Of a stretch of 64,000 bases of DNA, positions 33,638 to 45,787 are shown piece by piece. Positions within the stretch are counted from its first letter, which is position 1, and each line of letters begins with the position of its first letter. The notes under the pieces were generated by a model. The model was not told where the DNA came from. It saw only the letters and a program-made list of their open reading frames with translations, and made no database searches. The stretch spans positions 14,254,633 to 14,318,632 of the forward strand of contig OZ037769.1 of assembly GCA_964035545.1 (NCBI GenBank), read 5' to 3'. A program made the translations under genes and the position numbers. The DNA comes from Bugula neritina. Its lineage: Eukaryota; Bryozoa; Gymnolaemata; Cheilostomatida; Bugulidae.

Positions 33638-36600
33638 ATGATCAAAGCTAAGCATGTTTTTGCCAGACTTGTGGCTTACTTAAGTTTTGCTTTTACATTA
33701 GCTAACGGGTTTTTCAGCCAAGAAGAAATGCCAGCAAGTTTACCAGTTGAACTTTTTAGCTTTGAACATCAAAAAACTAGTCCAGCTATTGAAAAAGATA
33801 AATTTCTATATGGATGTGTGAACTTTCCTCACCAATCTCTAGACTTGAAGCCGGAGCATTGCAAGTATTATGGAGATTGCTGTGCAGATCCAATGAGGGT
33901 AAGGGAAAGATTGGAGTCTGGAACTTTCTCTTGCCGTCTTCTACCTGGCAATTCTAATGGTAAGCTAATTATATTATTTATATTGACAGCATATATGTGA
34001 TAACATAATATAAGTAGGAAAATAGGTAACAACGGACAAACTTGAATAGCTGCCCCAGGTGCACTTGAACCTAATCCTATCTCACGCAAGTTTATAGTCA
34101 CCATCTCTGTGAGAAACCCCTGATAAAAGGGGTTTTTGTTAAAACAAGCTAAGGACTTATTTAGATGAGGCACAGGAGTAATTATGATTGAACGTTCTTC
34201 CTAACATCACCATTGGCCTTTGTCGGGTTCGAACCCATGACTTGGTGTTCACAAAGCAAACGCTTTAACCCCTAGACCACGGCTGCTCCCTTTGAACTAA
34301 ATCCTATGCTAGATTTTAATTTAACAATAAATTCCAGGTTCATTGTATTTGGTTGAACTTCATACATGTAGATTAGGCAATTTTACCAGCTCTAGCTTAT
34401 ACAATATTTATTTACCAGTAGGTCACAAATATACCAATTTTTAAAGAGAATATACATACTGGATAACTGTTGACTATAATATGACCATTTAACTAATATT
34501 TTGATATACAATTGATAGAAGTAATTTTGAGATTTTGACAATGCAAGGAAATACAGAATATTGTCTATCTAATTCACTAAATTCACAAAAAGAAATTACC
34601 CTACACCCAGCTAAAAAGTTGGTTATGTAAAGCAATCTAGACTATTTGTATGTTACATTATAAATTATGAGTACCATATATCCGCGTCTGCATATGCATT
34701 TTTTTTTAATGCAAGTTTTACTTTATAAAATGATTGACTTCAAAACAATATAATATATACCGATTATTTAGCGTAGGGTTCTCTTATTACCTAAATCACT
34801 CACTCACTGTTTAAGTTAGAATATTAGAAATTGATTGAATAAAAAGGTAGCTATATGCCAGCTATTGTTCAAACAAATTAGTTTTATCCCACAAACTTAT
34901 CATTAGCATATATAGTATATATAGTATATATATATATAGTTTATAGTATATAGTATATAGTTTATATAGTATATAGTTTATATAGTATGTATAGTATATA
35001 TAATAATATATATTATTATAGTTGCATTTATATACGCGATGCATGCAGAGATATAAACACTTGGTTGATTTGCATTTAAATTCTTTCAGTATTCTAATTG
35101 TGCAACTTTATAGTAGATTTATCATTTATTTAATTTTGATTTCTTAATGCATGCTTTCATATAAGAAATATTTTTGTTAATAAATTCTTATTTTATGACG
35201 CAAATAAAAAACTGCATGTTAGTTCTCAACATATAACTGTTTATAACTAGATTACTTCAAGAAACATTTCTGTTTATATCTGCACCTAAACACTCTACTT
35301 CAAGTTTGTTTGGTATGTTGATTGTGCTTTAGATGCAGGATATTACTATATAGTGGACAGATGTCCATCCCACACAGCCAGCAACACTCTGTCTAAGCTC
35401 TGCAAACATAACAGGAAATCCTTTGGTAAGCAGTAAAAAGTCCTTTAATAAATAAAAGTCGCTCATTTGAGTATATATAGGTGACAATAATGGCTTTCAC
35501 ATCTCGTGTATATATACATATGATGTGAAAGCCATTACCGTCACCTATACCCAAATGTATACAATATATACAAATATGTATATTTTGAAAAATCTTGTAG
35601 ACATCTAAAACTAATTCTCAAGAAATATTTGAGTTATCCTGTAATATCTTTGTTTACACCTACAAATATGATTAATTTTGTTTTAAAGATAATAACTAAA
35701 AAACAAAGCCTTGTTTATCAGATTTTAGGCTCTTTGAACAATTTTCTTGTTTATGTCAAGTTGCTTTATTTGCATGCCTCTTGATAAGCTAAAATTTTAA
35801 AATATTTTATACTACCAAAATTCTTTTACTGCATCCAAACAGCAAAATATTAATAGTTTAAACTTTTGATTTAGAAGTGCCTTTTCCTGTTTTGTAGTCA
35901 TTTTTTTGTCATTGATTTTCAGTATATCTTGCTTAATTCACTGGAGACTTGAAAATTAATTATAATAATTGTAAACATTATGCATGCATTATATAAATAT
36001 ATAATTATGAGAATATATGTTTAATAAATCAATTATAGTTGTATACTTTATCTGCCACTACTTCTCAATCTCTTATGATATTTAATCAATCTAATTCCCT
36101 TGTGCATGTCTAACTGCTTGGCATATAGTGCAAATCAAATCAAAAATTGTTTTTTGCCTGCTTCAAATATGCTGAGAGTTTAGTATGTGTTTCTCGTGGT
36201 GTTATATGGGGGATGTCGAAATAAATAGTTTTAGGCTGAAAAGTCAAAACCCTAGCTTTTATTTTTTGCATGTATAGGGAACATTAACAGATCCAGTAAA
36301 ATTTGCAGCAACTTTTAACAAAAAGAAAGCTTTCTTCTAACATTTCTTTGAGCTTTTAAATCAGTCGATCAACAATCCTTGAACATCAGGGCCAACCAAC
36401 CAATTTTATAATCTTGTTTAAACAATGTTTGGCAACTAAAATAATACTATCTATTTCATCAAACTGTGTTCTATGTTATATTATATTAAAAAATTAGAAT
36501 CTGTATTCTCTCAGCCAGATTCAACACAGAAGACTGGTTGGTGACTTCCAGGAAGACAGGAATAACGTACAACAACATCTACTGCGCCATCTGTCACGGT

Positions 36601-39600
36601 GAGCTAGCCTCAGATCCAAAGAGTCTTGGGGGAAGGGTGCCAGACGTCCAGTTCTGGTGGCTCAGAATTAATTGTGAGAAAAGTATGGCTGAACAAGTAA
36701 CAAAGAAGTATAAGAACAATATTCTATCAACTTTGATATCATTGATTAACAGCAAGTAAGTTGTCACTTCAACTATAGAACAAGCAATTAGTATTATCTA
36801 TTACAATGATTATGTTTATTTATTTATACATTTTAGGCTACTTTCGTGGTCTCAATTGGAGGTTCACAAAAGTACACTGACTTTTTTTGCAATTTCAAAT
36901 TTGCTGACAAAAAATTGCTTAAAATTAGTTTTTAGCGGGTTATAGTTTGTAAAAAGTCAATACTGATTTGTAAAGAAAAGTGTAAAATTGCTCATTAATA
37001 ATAATTATTCTATTTGCATAAATAAATAAATAGCAGATCTGGTTTGAATTCAATTTATTTTATGGTGGCATATCGATCTCTGATAGTTCAAATTTTCACT
37101 TCAATATATTTTTTGCTGTACCAGATATTTAAAGCCATTTATTCCAAACATATAAGTAGATTAGTGCTCCCAAGTGATGCGCCTCCTTAACAATTATACT
37201 ATGGATATTCCTATGAGACAGTTAGTGTACTTTATCTTGTTCTTCTACGATTACAGTATTGTAATTTTATAATATTATTATATCAGATGAATATTAACTA
37301 ATTCTTCTATCAGTAAAGCTCACATAATAATTTTTACCAAACTCTTGATTTTGAGCCACCATGCAGTGATTAAATGATGATGTATAGGTAACCTATGAAA
37401 TGATACAAGAAGCACAACATTTTCTTAGCCCATGAAAATGGGTTGGTACCATCTACATAATCTCGAATAATCAGAATGCAATATTTTTATATTGATTTAA
37501 TTACACATAAAATGTGGTAATGAACAATTATGATACTATATATAAAATATTGATGAATAAAGCACTTATGTTGTTGGTATAGTAACAGTGGTACAGTAAA
37601 AGATTTTATTGCTGAGTAATTTCACGTAATCAATAATTAGACTGACCCCTGTAGTATATTGTAATTATAAAGTTGGCGGTTGCTCGAAGAGTTATCATAA
37701 CTTCCCTATCTCTGCTCACTTATATCAACAAAAGAGAAGACAAAAATAATACAACGTATTCAACTGTTGTAAATTGGTAACTTCAAAGTATAGCAACTAT
37801 AGATCACTCTGTAATTTAAGATGTACTCTTGGCCAATTGCAAATCAAATACTTTTCTCATATAAACAAACCTTTTAGCTGTAAATTAATTAATTAAACAC
37901 AATAATAATTAAAACTACAATTAAGTTTTACAAGTATTGACCAACTAATAAAATAGTCTAGAGTCTAGACTTTGCTTCTTTGTTTTTGTTTCTTTATCAA
38001 GATACGTACTCCCTAATGATATTATACAATGTAGAAGAACTAGGGCTAAATAGCTAATAACATAATTTTTTGTAGCCCAATTACAGCTCAAAAATTCAAT
38101 ACTGTAACTGGCATTTGTATAGCTTCCACTATTTTAGTCAATATTAATATACTTCATAATAATATCAGTGTTTATAGGTTAGCGGAACATATACTGTTAT
38201 GTTTATATATGTTGTACCTTGGCTTTTTCTTGTTATCTAAACTACAACGCTTAGGCAAGTTATTGCTGAAGAAATAATAATGTCATAATATTTTATGAAG
38301 AAGTTTTCAATGCAGGTTTTCACATACAACACATTAAGGAGTTGCCTTCTCACATACATAGATATTCTATTATTAGCACGTCATGCAACTGGAGGTACCT
38401 GCCAGGTGTAAGCTATAGCAGTCTGCACCAGTGTACACCTGCAGTAAGGAACTGTCCACCAGATTCCAGTCAAGAGCTCGAGGAGTTGTGTGAGAATTCA
38501 CCTCCAGATTATAGAGAGGGAAACAATGGGAAAACATATCGGAACAAGTTCTGTCAGTTGTGTAACGGACTAAACGCCTCAATATACTGTAAGTAAGAAA
38601 TACTAATTTGAATGACATTAGAAACTGCTCAGCTGCAAGCTTGTTTTGTTTTGCTAAATTGCAAAATGTGGAATCTTTTATATGTTTTATAACTATTAGC
38701 TGAAACAATTTTTATAGTTCTGATAATTTTGTTGACACAGGATAAAGAAAGTCTCTCTTCCGTAAGAAAAACAATAAAGTTATCTCCCGTGTAACCTTAG
38801 TTCTTTCACATGACTGCTCTGTGGTTGTTGCCTATAACTTGTAATAATTTAGCTTGAGGTCACGCTATGGCCAGCAGAGAGCTGCATCTATCTGTATCGT
38901 TTGTACCTACACGTTACTTTGAGCGAGTACGTTGCCGCGTGCTTTATTCAGTGCTATGTATTTCAGCATCACAGCTTTCTCATCTTATGCAACAGCTGTT
39001 AGCATAGATTTAAAAATTTTGGCTCAAACTTTAGAATACAATTGCAATTGTGGTTCAAGCAACTTAGAATGCTTTTAAAACAAATGTAACTTTATTTAAA
39101 AAGACAATAATGTGAAAGCTTGGCAAATTTTAATTCAGAATGTCATTATTGTTATAGCTGTTGATATGTACTATAAAATTACTAATTATAGTTTTTAATT
39201 CAAGCTTAAATGTCTTTGTTTAGAAAAAAAAATATATATATATCCTAGGAGAATGCCAATGGATAATTTTCAATTGTCCTAGGAGAAATGGCAATCAGCA
39301 TCTCTCCTAGCATCTCTCAGCCTTATTACTAAGAGAATTGCTGGTCTAACTAAGACAATTTTTGATTTCCCTAGGGGTAATAGCAATCAACAACTCTCCT
39401 AGGAGAAATGCCAATTGGCATCTCTCCTAGCACCTTTTGGCCTTATTGCTAGGGGAATTGCCAATCTTACTAGGAATATTTTCAATTTTCCTAGTACGGA
39501 TGCTAATTAAAACTTCTTCTAGAGAAGATGACAATTGCGATTTTACTAGTACAGAGATTGCAAATAGCATATTTTCTAACATATTTTTATGATTGGCAAC

Positions 39601-42600
39601 TCTACCAGAAATGTTAACAACATGGAAATAAACCTTATTTTTCTTTTAATGTTCTTTATAGTAGCTGTGACAGCACGAATACTTATGCTCAGGAAACAAA
39701 TGCTACATGCTAACTCAGATTATTACTCGTTGTCAGCAGTCTATATTTTCATGTCGAGTGGTTTTTGCCAAGCACAAAGTACTGCAACATATAATCATCC
39801 GTTGTGTAACTGTAAAACACCACATCAAATATTTCACTGGCTCTAAGATTATTAAACAACTGTATAATAAACAAAGCAGACTCCTTTATATCTTTTATGT
39901 ATTCTGTCTATGTTTTGGTTTGTTTTAGCCCAGCCAAGTCCAAAAAGTACCAACAAAGAAGGTAAGTTAAAATGATGAATTTCTAATATATTTTTGCAAT
40001 TAGGTTACTCAAGCAGCTACAGCTTTCTTTTTCAGTTAATCTTTACTGGTTTAAATAATAAGCTAAGATTTTTTTCGTGACAATTTCTCTCATATTAAAA
40101 TGTCATTCATTGATGTTACTCAGTCTTTTGCAAGGTACTATAAAAGCTATAATTAGTAAGTTATCTAATACTGATTTATTATCATATTATTGTCTTAATA
40201 TGGAATACTTTAATATACATTATGTCCTTATGATGTATTACAGTCACTACATAGTTCATGCAATAGATAAAATGCGACTTCTTTAAAAAGTTACTAATGC
40301 TTGTATTAATTATTACAGAAACTCAAAGTGGTGTCACAGTACTGCAGCTAAAGCCTGTGGTCCAGAAAGAAGATAAATCTAAATTTTCCAGTCGAAATTA
40401 TGTCACAGAGTTGTCTAACTTCACCTACACTTTGGAATCTTTACCGAACAACCCTGATGAACGTTACACAATACCAATGAGCTCCAACACATCTGCAGAC
40501 AGCTACTGGCATCTTGGCAGCATATTATGTAACAGCTCTTACCCCGATGTGTGTAATCATTTTATTAAGGTGCCTCTATCACACTGCTCTGGCCCAGGCT
40601 GTGGTGTAGGAAAATGGCAAGACGTGAATGGCCAGTGTTTTGATATAAATGACTACAGCTATGACTCATCTATTAGAAAGAATATGACCTTCATCTGGCC
40701 TCAGTCGTTGTATGGGAAGCACTACAGCTCCTGCAGTACTTCACCTTATTTAATCAAATACAATATCAACTGTCAGTAAGTGGCTTTATATAGTATATAC
40801 CATCTTAACTGTCCTATGCTTTTTTGCATGTTTCATGGACATATATTATAAAGCTTCCTTGTAAGTCTTGTTATATAATTTGCACTGTGTTGAATATAAA
40901 ATATTACATTTTGATAAAAGGCATCAGGGAAAAAGTCATGGAACTCATTAAATACAATGTCAAGTGCTAATAATTAAAATAAAATAGCTCAATATGCACT
41001 CTAAGAAAAAGCTCTGCCACCAGGCTTTATAAGCTGCAAGCTGTATTTATGTAATTGTAGCACAATTTATTGAAATCTATTTTAGTTGATTCACAAAGCA
41101 GTAAAATATTCTTCTTCTTTATTTATAATAAGCTAATAAGATGTCTTACAGGTGTGATAGCAGATGCCACTTCTTTGACGAATGCTGCGCTGACACGCCA
41201 CAAACAGCAGCTAAAGTCAGCCTGCTAAACTATTCCTGCGTTGAGTACATAGAGAACGAAGTGGGTATAGGTTATGCTGTGGTGAGTGATTGTCCAGCAG
41301 CAACAGATGAAATGTATGCTAGGCTGTGTAGACAAGGAGTTATCAACTCTTGGAGCCCTTTAGCCTGGCCTGTGGATGACTCTTCAACACAGATAAGGTA
41401 ATTATTAAAATTTTAATTGAAAACAAACAGCTTGAATTAATTTTAAAATTATTTTTATCTTCTCATGCATGTGTATAGAATAAGTTTCTAATAATTAAAA
41501 TTGATGCTGATTATATGGTAAGTACTTTTTGTTTATTTGGTTTATTTGGCTTATATTTGGTTAAATTTAGGCTAATTACCAAACATCTAACACTTAACAA
41601 CCACCACAAACGTCATTTTGAGTGTCAACAAAGTTTTAAAATAGACATAAATTGATTCTTTATAGTTACTTAGATATATAGGTTTAAATTTAGTCAAATT
41701 CAGCCATAAGTTTTGTTTATGTCAATAAGAATAAATTTAATCTAACAATATTTTGGAAATTCAAAACTTTACAACAACACCTTATAGTTTGTACTTTTTT
41801 AAGTTTATCAACAAAGCATCAATATTGTTGAAATGTTGAAGTTGTATTCCGAGTGAAGCTATTTAATATTTATGGTTAATTCAATTTATTCAGAGTGTTG
41901 TGTTTATTTTCAGTCACTTTATTGCATTTAGAATATGACGTATTGTTGGTAGCTACAAGAACCTATATTGCGCCCTGTGTAATGACGTAGCACTGTCAGC
42001 TATAAAGTTTTGGGATGTGCTTATAGACTGTGAGTGGACAGAAACTGCTGATCGAGTAAATAATTCATGGTATGATAACTCCCAATATAGACTCTGTTTG
42101 CTTACTTTGCTTAGAAGTCTCATGAGGAATTTCAAGTAAAACCACTATAAAAATTAAACTTAATCACTATAATAAGCATTAATGAAATAATTTTTAAATT
42201 TGGCTGAAAATAGTAAAATTTTATAATTTTAAAGTAATGGTAGCAATTTAATTATCATGACTATTTTTGTGTATATTAAATATGAGAAAGGAAAATAGCT
42301 AAATACTTTTTAACCTCTTCTGTAAGTAAATTGCAGTAGTAGCTATTTATAACATAATATTGCAGATGTTATAAACAACATTAAATATAAGCAAATTCAA
42401 CTAAAACCTTATGGAGTTTCCATCTTGCATTACTTTAATTCAATGATACTAAAAGTTTACAAAGACAAACCAAACAAATTATTTTTCATTTTTTATTATA
42501 CAAAAGATAACTTGAGTAGTAGAATAGCAAATAAACTACAGGTGATGTGAAGAATAAAAGTGTAGCAAATGACTGCATGATTTAATTTTTGACCAAGATA

Positions 42601-45017
42601 AATAAATAATAGCATTTGGCTAATTGATTTTTTGCAATCTGCTATTTTATAATGTCAAGACTTTGTTTCATATGTGAATGAGTAAGCTGCTTTGACAATG
42701 AAATCTATTTGTAAACTAACAGACGCTTAATCATACTTAATAAGTAACTGAGAATTGAATTTTGGAGTTCAATAATTATGAATTACCATATGCTAGAAAA
42801 GCCTCGTTTAGCCATATATATATTAGGGAATACATATACCAGTTTCATGGTTTGCGAGATGCGTATTGCATTATGTCTGTAACTATAGTAACCAGGATTT
42901 ACTTTTATACTCTACTTACAGGGGTAAATGCAGTTTTAGAAAGTTTGCACCAGCCCCTATGATTCAGCCATATTACTGTTTCCTAACTGGAATTGTCTCA
43001 TCTTGCCCGGCCTACTTTGATGACTGGAAGCTCAGAAGTGACTGCGAGGAAAGCCCGTCTGCTTGGGTCTACCACACAAATGGTGTCTACAGAAATGCCT
43101 TCTGCGCCATTTGTAACCTTGGTGACGATATTCTTTCTGCTCAAGTGGAAGGGGTGCCCGGAAAGGGCCTCCTACAGAGTAACTATACCTACAGAATTCA
43201 GGATATTATCTATGACTACGAATGGGACAGGCCAACCACTATTAGTAACACGTTAACAACTGTAGTCAGACTTAACGCCAACACTCGTGAATGTTGCATC
43301 AGCACTACATGTTACAACATCACATACTTCTCTACCTGGAGCACCATACCTACTGGAAATGCCCACTTGTGGTTACCATTCAACACCAGTTATACCAATG
43401 AAAGTAGTCTGCTTCATACTTTCGTGGAAACTGTTGATATATCAAATCTTTGTCTTGGTATAGGAGAGCCATTTGGGATTCCCATAGGAGCTGCAGTTGG
43501 AGGTCAAGTAAACTTCAGCCCTGATTCTGATAGTCAGGAGCTTTCTTACATACAATACTTCCTGAGTCCCATTCCAAGTTCATACGGCCGTTCAACCACT
43601 GCTCCAAGGTGGAGCCAACTCCAAGATAGCTCTAAGATCTGCCCAGATGGAAGTCTCCTCAATTCCGTAACTAACCAAACATACACTGACTTCCAGCTCT
43701 TCTCTGCTCAGGTTCTGGTAAGATTGCTAGCCAACTTAGACAGCAAACATTGCATTTAGTCCATATACTTTTGAATGCAACGTACACTGTTACCGGTGCT
43801 GCTACTGCTACTGATTTTGACTGCATAAACTTGATTACTGCTGCCATCACTGTTGCTACTGTTGCTGCGCTTTATTGGTGCTGCAGTCAAATATTTGAAA
43901 TAACATTGCAGGCATTAGCCTGCACTAACTTCATAACAGTGGCACTATATTATTATTATTATTATTCTTATTGTGCATCACCCTGTGCTAATAATTGATG
44001 CATTAACGCAAATTTGCATTAATACAATAATAGCAACAATGTATGTACTTGTACATAAGCTAAAATCATATTTTTACTGAAAATGTTATTTTATTGCAGG
44101 TAAAAGAGTCAATACAATTACAGACCTACAACTACGTGCTGATCAGTCTGTCAGTAGGGTCCATATTGACTTACATAGTCTGGATATGCTACAGGGTTAC
44201 CAGAATTAAATTCGCTACTTTGGTTACTTTATCAATTTTAGTGACATTCCTTGGGTCTACACTATGTTATGCCTTATCCACAGTTCCAGCGGGTAAGGAT
44301 TACGTAGGATGTGAGGCTATATCAGCTTTATACCAGTTCTTCTTCCTCTCTAGCATAGCATGGACAAATTCTTTAGCTGGAGACATAACTGTAACTATTT
44401 TTAGCTATCGAGTGCAATCGAAATCTTTAAAAAGATACTTCAAGTTTGCCGTTTACGGGTTTGGTTTTCCGTTACTGCTTACACTAATCACAGTGTTGCT
44501 GTCAGAGGGACAAAAAGCAGAGCGAGTACTTATGTTTGCAGAAAGAGTTTATCGGCAAGAAGATATCTGTTTCCTCCAAGAAGTTATTATCGTATATTCA
44601 ATGTTCTTAGGCCCAATCTACTTCCTGATACTCGTCAACATCATCCTGTGTGTTTTAGCGATTCAAAAGATCATGCGAAGCGGTAATATATCAAACAGCG
44701 ACAAGAATAAGTTCAAGAAAAAGATCATTAGTTGTTTTAAACTTTCATTATGTTTGGGTTTGGGATGGATATTTCTCTTCGGAGCTTTGGTGACGCCTAG
44801 TTTATGGCTCGCCTTGCAAATATTTGTTGAGAGCCAAGGCATGCTGGTTGTATTGGGAGACATTATTAACTGGAACTGTATAAATAGACTGGGATCCACA
44901 GTTTCAAGCCGATTCTCAAAAACAAACATTTCAACTATGACTAAATCATCAACAAAGACTACGGGATCTACAGGGTCCAACTCTCAACGCTCCCAGAAAC
45001 CACAAGCTTCCACTTGA
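33638..45017 (+). CDS. Methuselah/adhesion-like seven-transmembrane receptor with repeated Cys-rich modules
   Basis: Exons: 33638-33959, 35333-35425, 36515-36755, 38316-38588, 39929-39961, 40319-40775, 41152-41397, 41953-42135, 42922-43717, 44100-45017; all GT-AG. Phases agree at every junction except 36755 to 38316, so a short exon is probably missed there. The ~1190-residue product has a signal peptide (residues 1 to about 24) and two somatomedin-B-like segments (CKYYGDCCADP, CHFFDECCADT). Four modules each combine a CP...C stretch with a YxNxxCxxCN motif: YNNIYCAICHG, YRNKFCQLCNG, YKNLYCALCND, YRNAFCAICN. Seven membrane helices and a Ser/Thr-rich tail follow. No GPS cleavage motif is seen before helix 1, so it resembles methuselah-type or GPS-less adhesion receptors. 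It should act at the plasma membrane as a G-protein-coupled receptor; the ligand is unknown. Confidence 0.85.
34080..34291 (-). mobile_element. tRNA-derived SINE, copy 2, with target-site duplication
   Basis: Minus strand, in the first intron of the receptor gene. The head GGGAGCAGCCGTGGTCTAG with A box TGGTCTAGGGGT and B box GGTTCGAACCC is tRNA-like. Then come the body GGCCAATGGTGATGTTAGG and a tail hairpin CCCCTTTTATCAGGGG. Flanks repeat as TTGAACCTAATCCTA (34065-34079) and TTGAACTAAATCCTA (34292-34306), a near-perfect 15-bp duplication, which fixes the ends. Confidence 0.9.
36756..38315 (+). other. Intron 3 of the receptor, possibly hiding a missed exon
   Basis: The exon ending at 36755 (donor GTAAGT) leaves two bases of a codon, while the exon at 38316 (acceptor TCAATGCAG) expects one. 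By comparison with the third module, the N-terminal half of a somatomedin-B-like segment should lie just before the exon at 38316. I could not find such an exon. Confidence 0.5.
39240..39560. repeat. Degenerate alternating-palindrome repeat in an intron
   Basis: Built from variants of CTCCTAGGAGAAATGCCAAT and its reverse complement ATTGGCATTTCTCC in alternating orientation. One block near 39402-39428 is an almost perfect palindrome around CCAATTGG. CCTAG recurs about ten times. It lies in the intron before the 33-bp exon of the receptor. Confidence 0.75.
44100..45017 (+). CDS. Last receptor exon: seven-transmembrane domain and C-terminal tail
   Basis: One phase-0 exon (acceptor TTTATTGCAG) codes the whole membrane domain. 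Helices start near VLISLSVGSILTYIVW, FATLVTLSILVTFLG, ALYQFFFLSSIAWTNS, FKFAVYGFGFPLLLTL, VYSMFLGPIYFLILV, FKLSLCLGLGWIFLF and ALQIFVESQGMLVVL. The Cys in YVGCEAIS (start of helix 3) and in EDICFLQ (second outer loop) can form the usual family-B disulphide. The tail is a Ser/Thr/Lys-rich stretch of about 45 residues, ending QKPQAST. TGA is at 45015-45017. Confidence 0.9.
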   Translation, partial: VKESIQLQTYNYVLISLSVGSILTYIVWICYRVTRIKFATLVTLSILVTFLGSTLCYALSTVPAGKDYVGCEAISALYQFFFLSSIAWTNSLAGDITVTIFSYRVQSKSLKRYFKFAVYGFGFPLLLTLITVLLSEGQKAERVLMFAERVYRQEDICFLQEVIIVYSMFLGPIYFLILVNIILCVLAIQKIMRSGNISNSDKNKFKKKIISCFKLSLCLGLGWIFLFGALVTPSLWLALQIFVESQGMLVVLGDIINWNCINRLGSTVSSRFSKTNISTMTKSSTKTTGSTGSNSQRSQKPQAST

Positions 45018-45238
45018 CTGGTTTTAAACTAAATTAAGTTCACGTTCCATACTATATACTACAGTATTATTTTCACATTTTATTATTTATTCATGCGGTA
45101 TTTTTAAAAACTTAATGAGTGACCCGGTTTGTCTGTAAAAATTGACCATACATTCAAAATTTTATATAGACTAATATGATATATAGATAATATATGTATT
45201 ATATTATATGTAATTTTGTTGTATAATTTGTGTATATA
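45018..45238 (+). other. Probable 3'UTR of the receptor
   Basis: AT-rich stretch after the stop codon. No canonical AATAAA is evident before the long (TA)n tract, so the poly(A) site is not placed. Confidence 0.4.
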
Positions 45239-45787
<549 letters not shown>

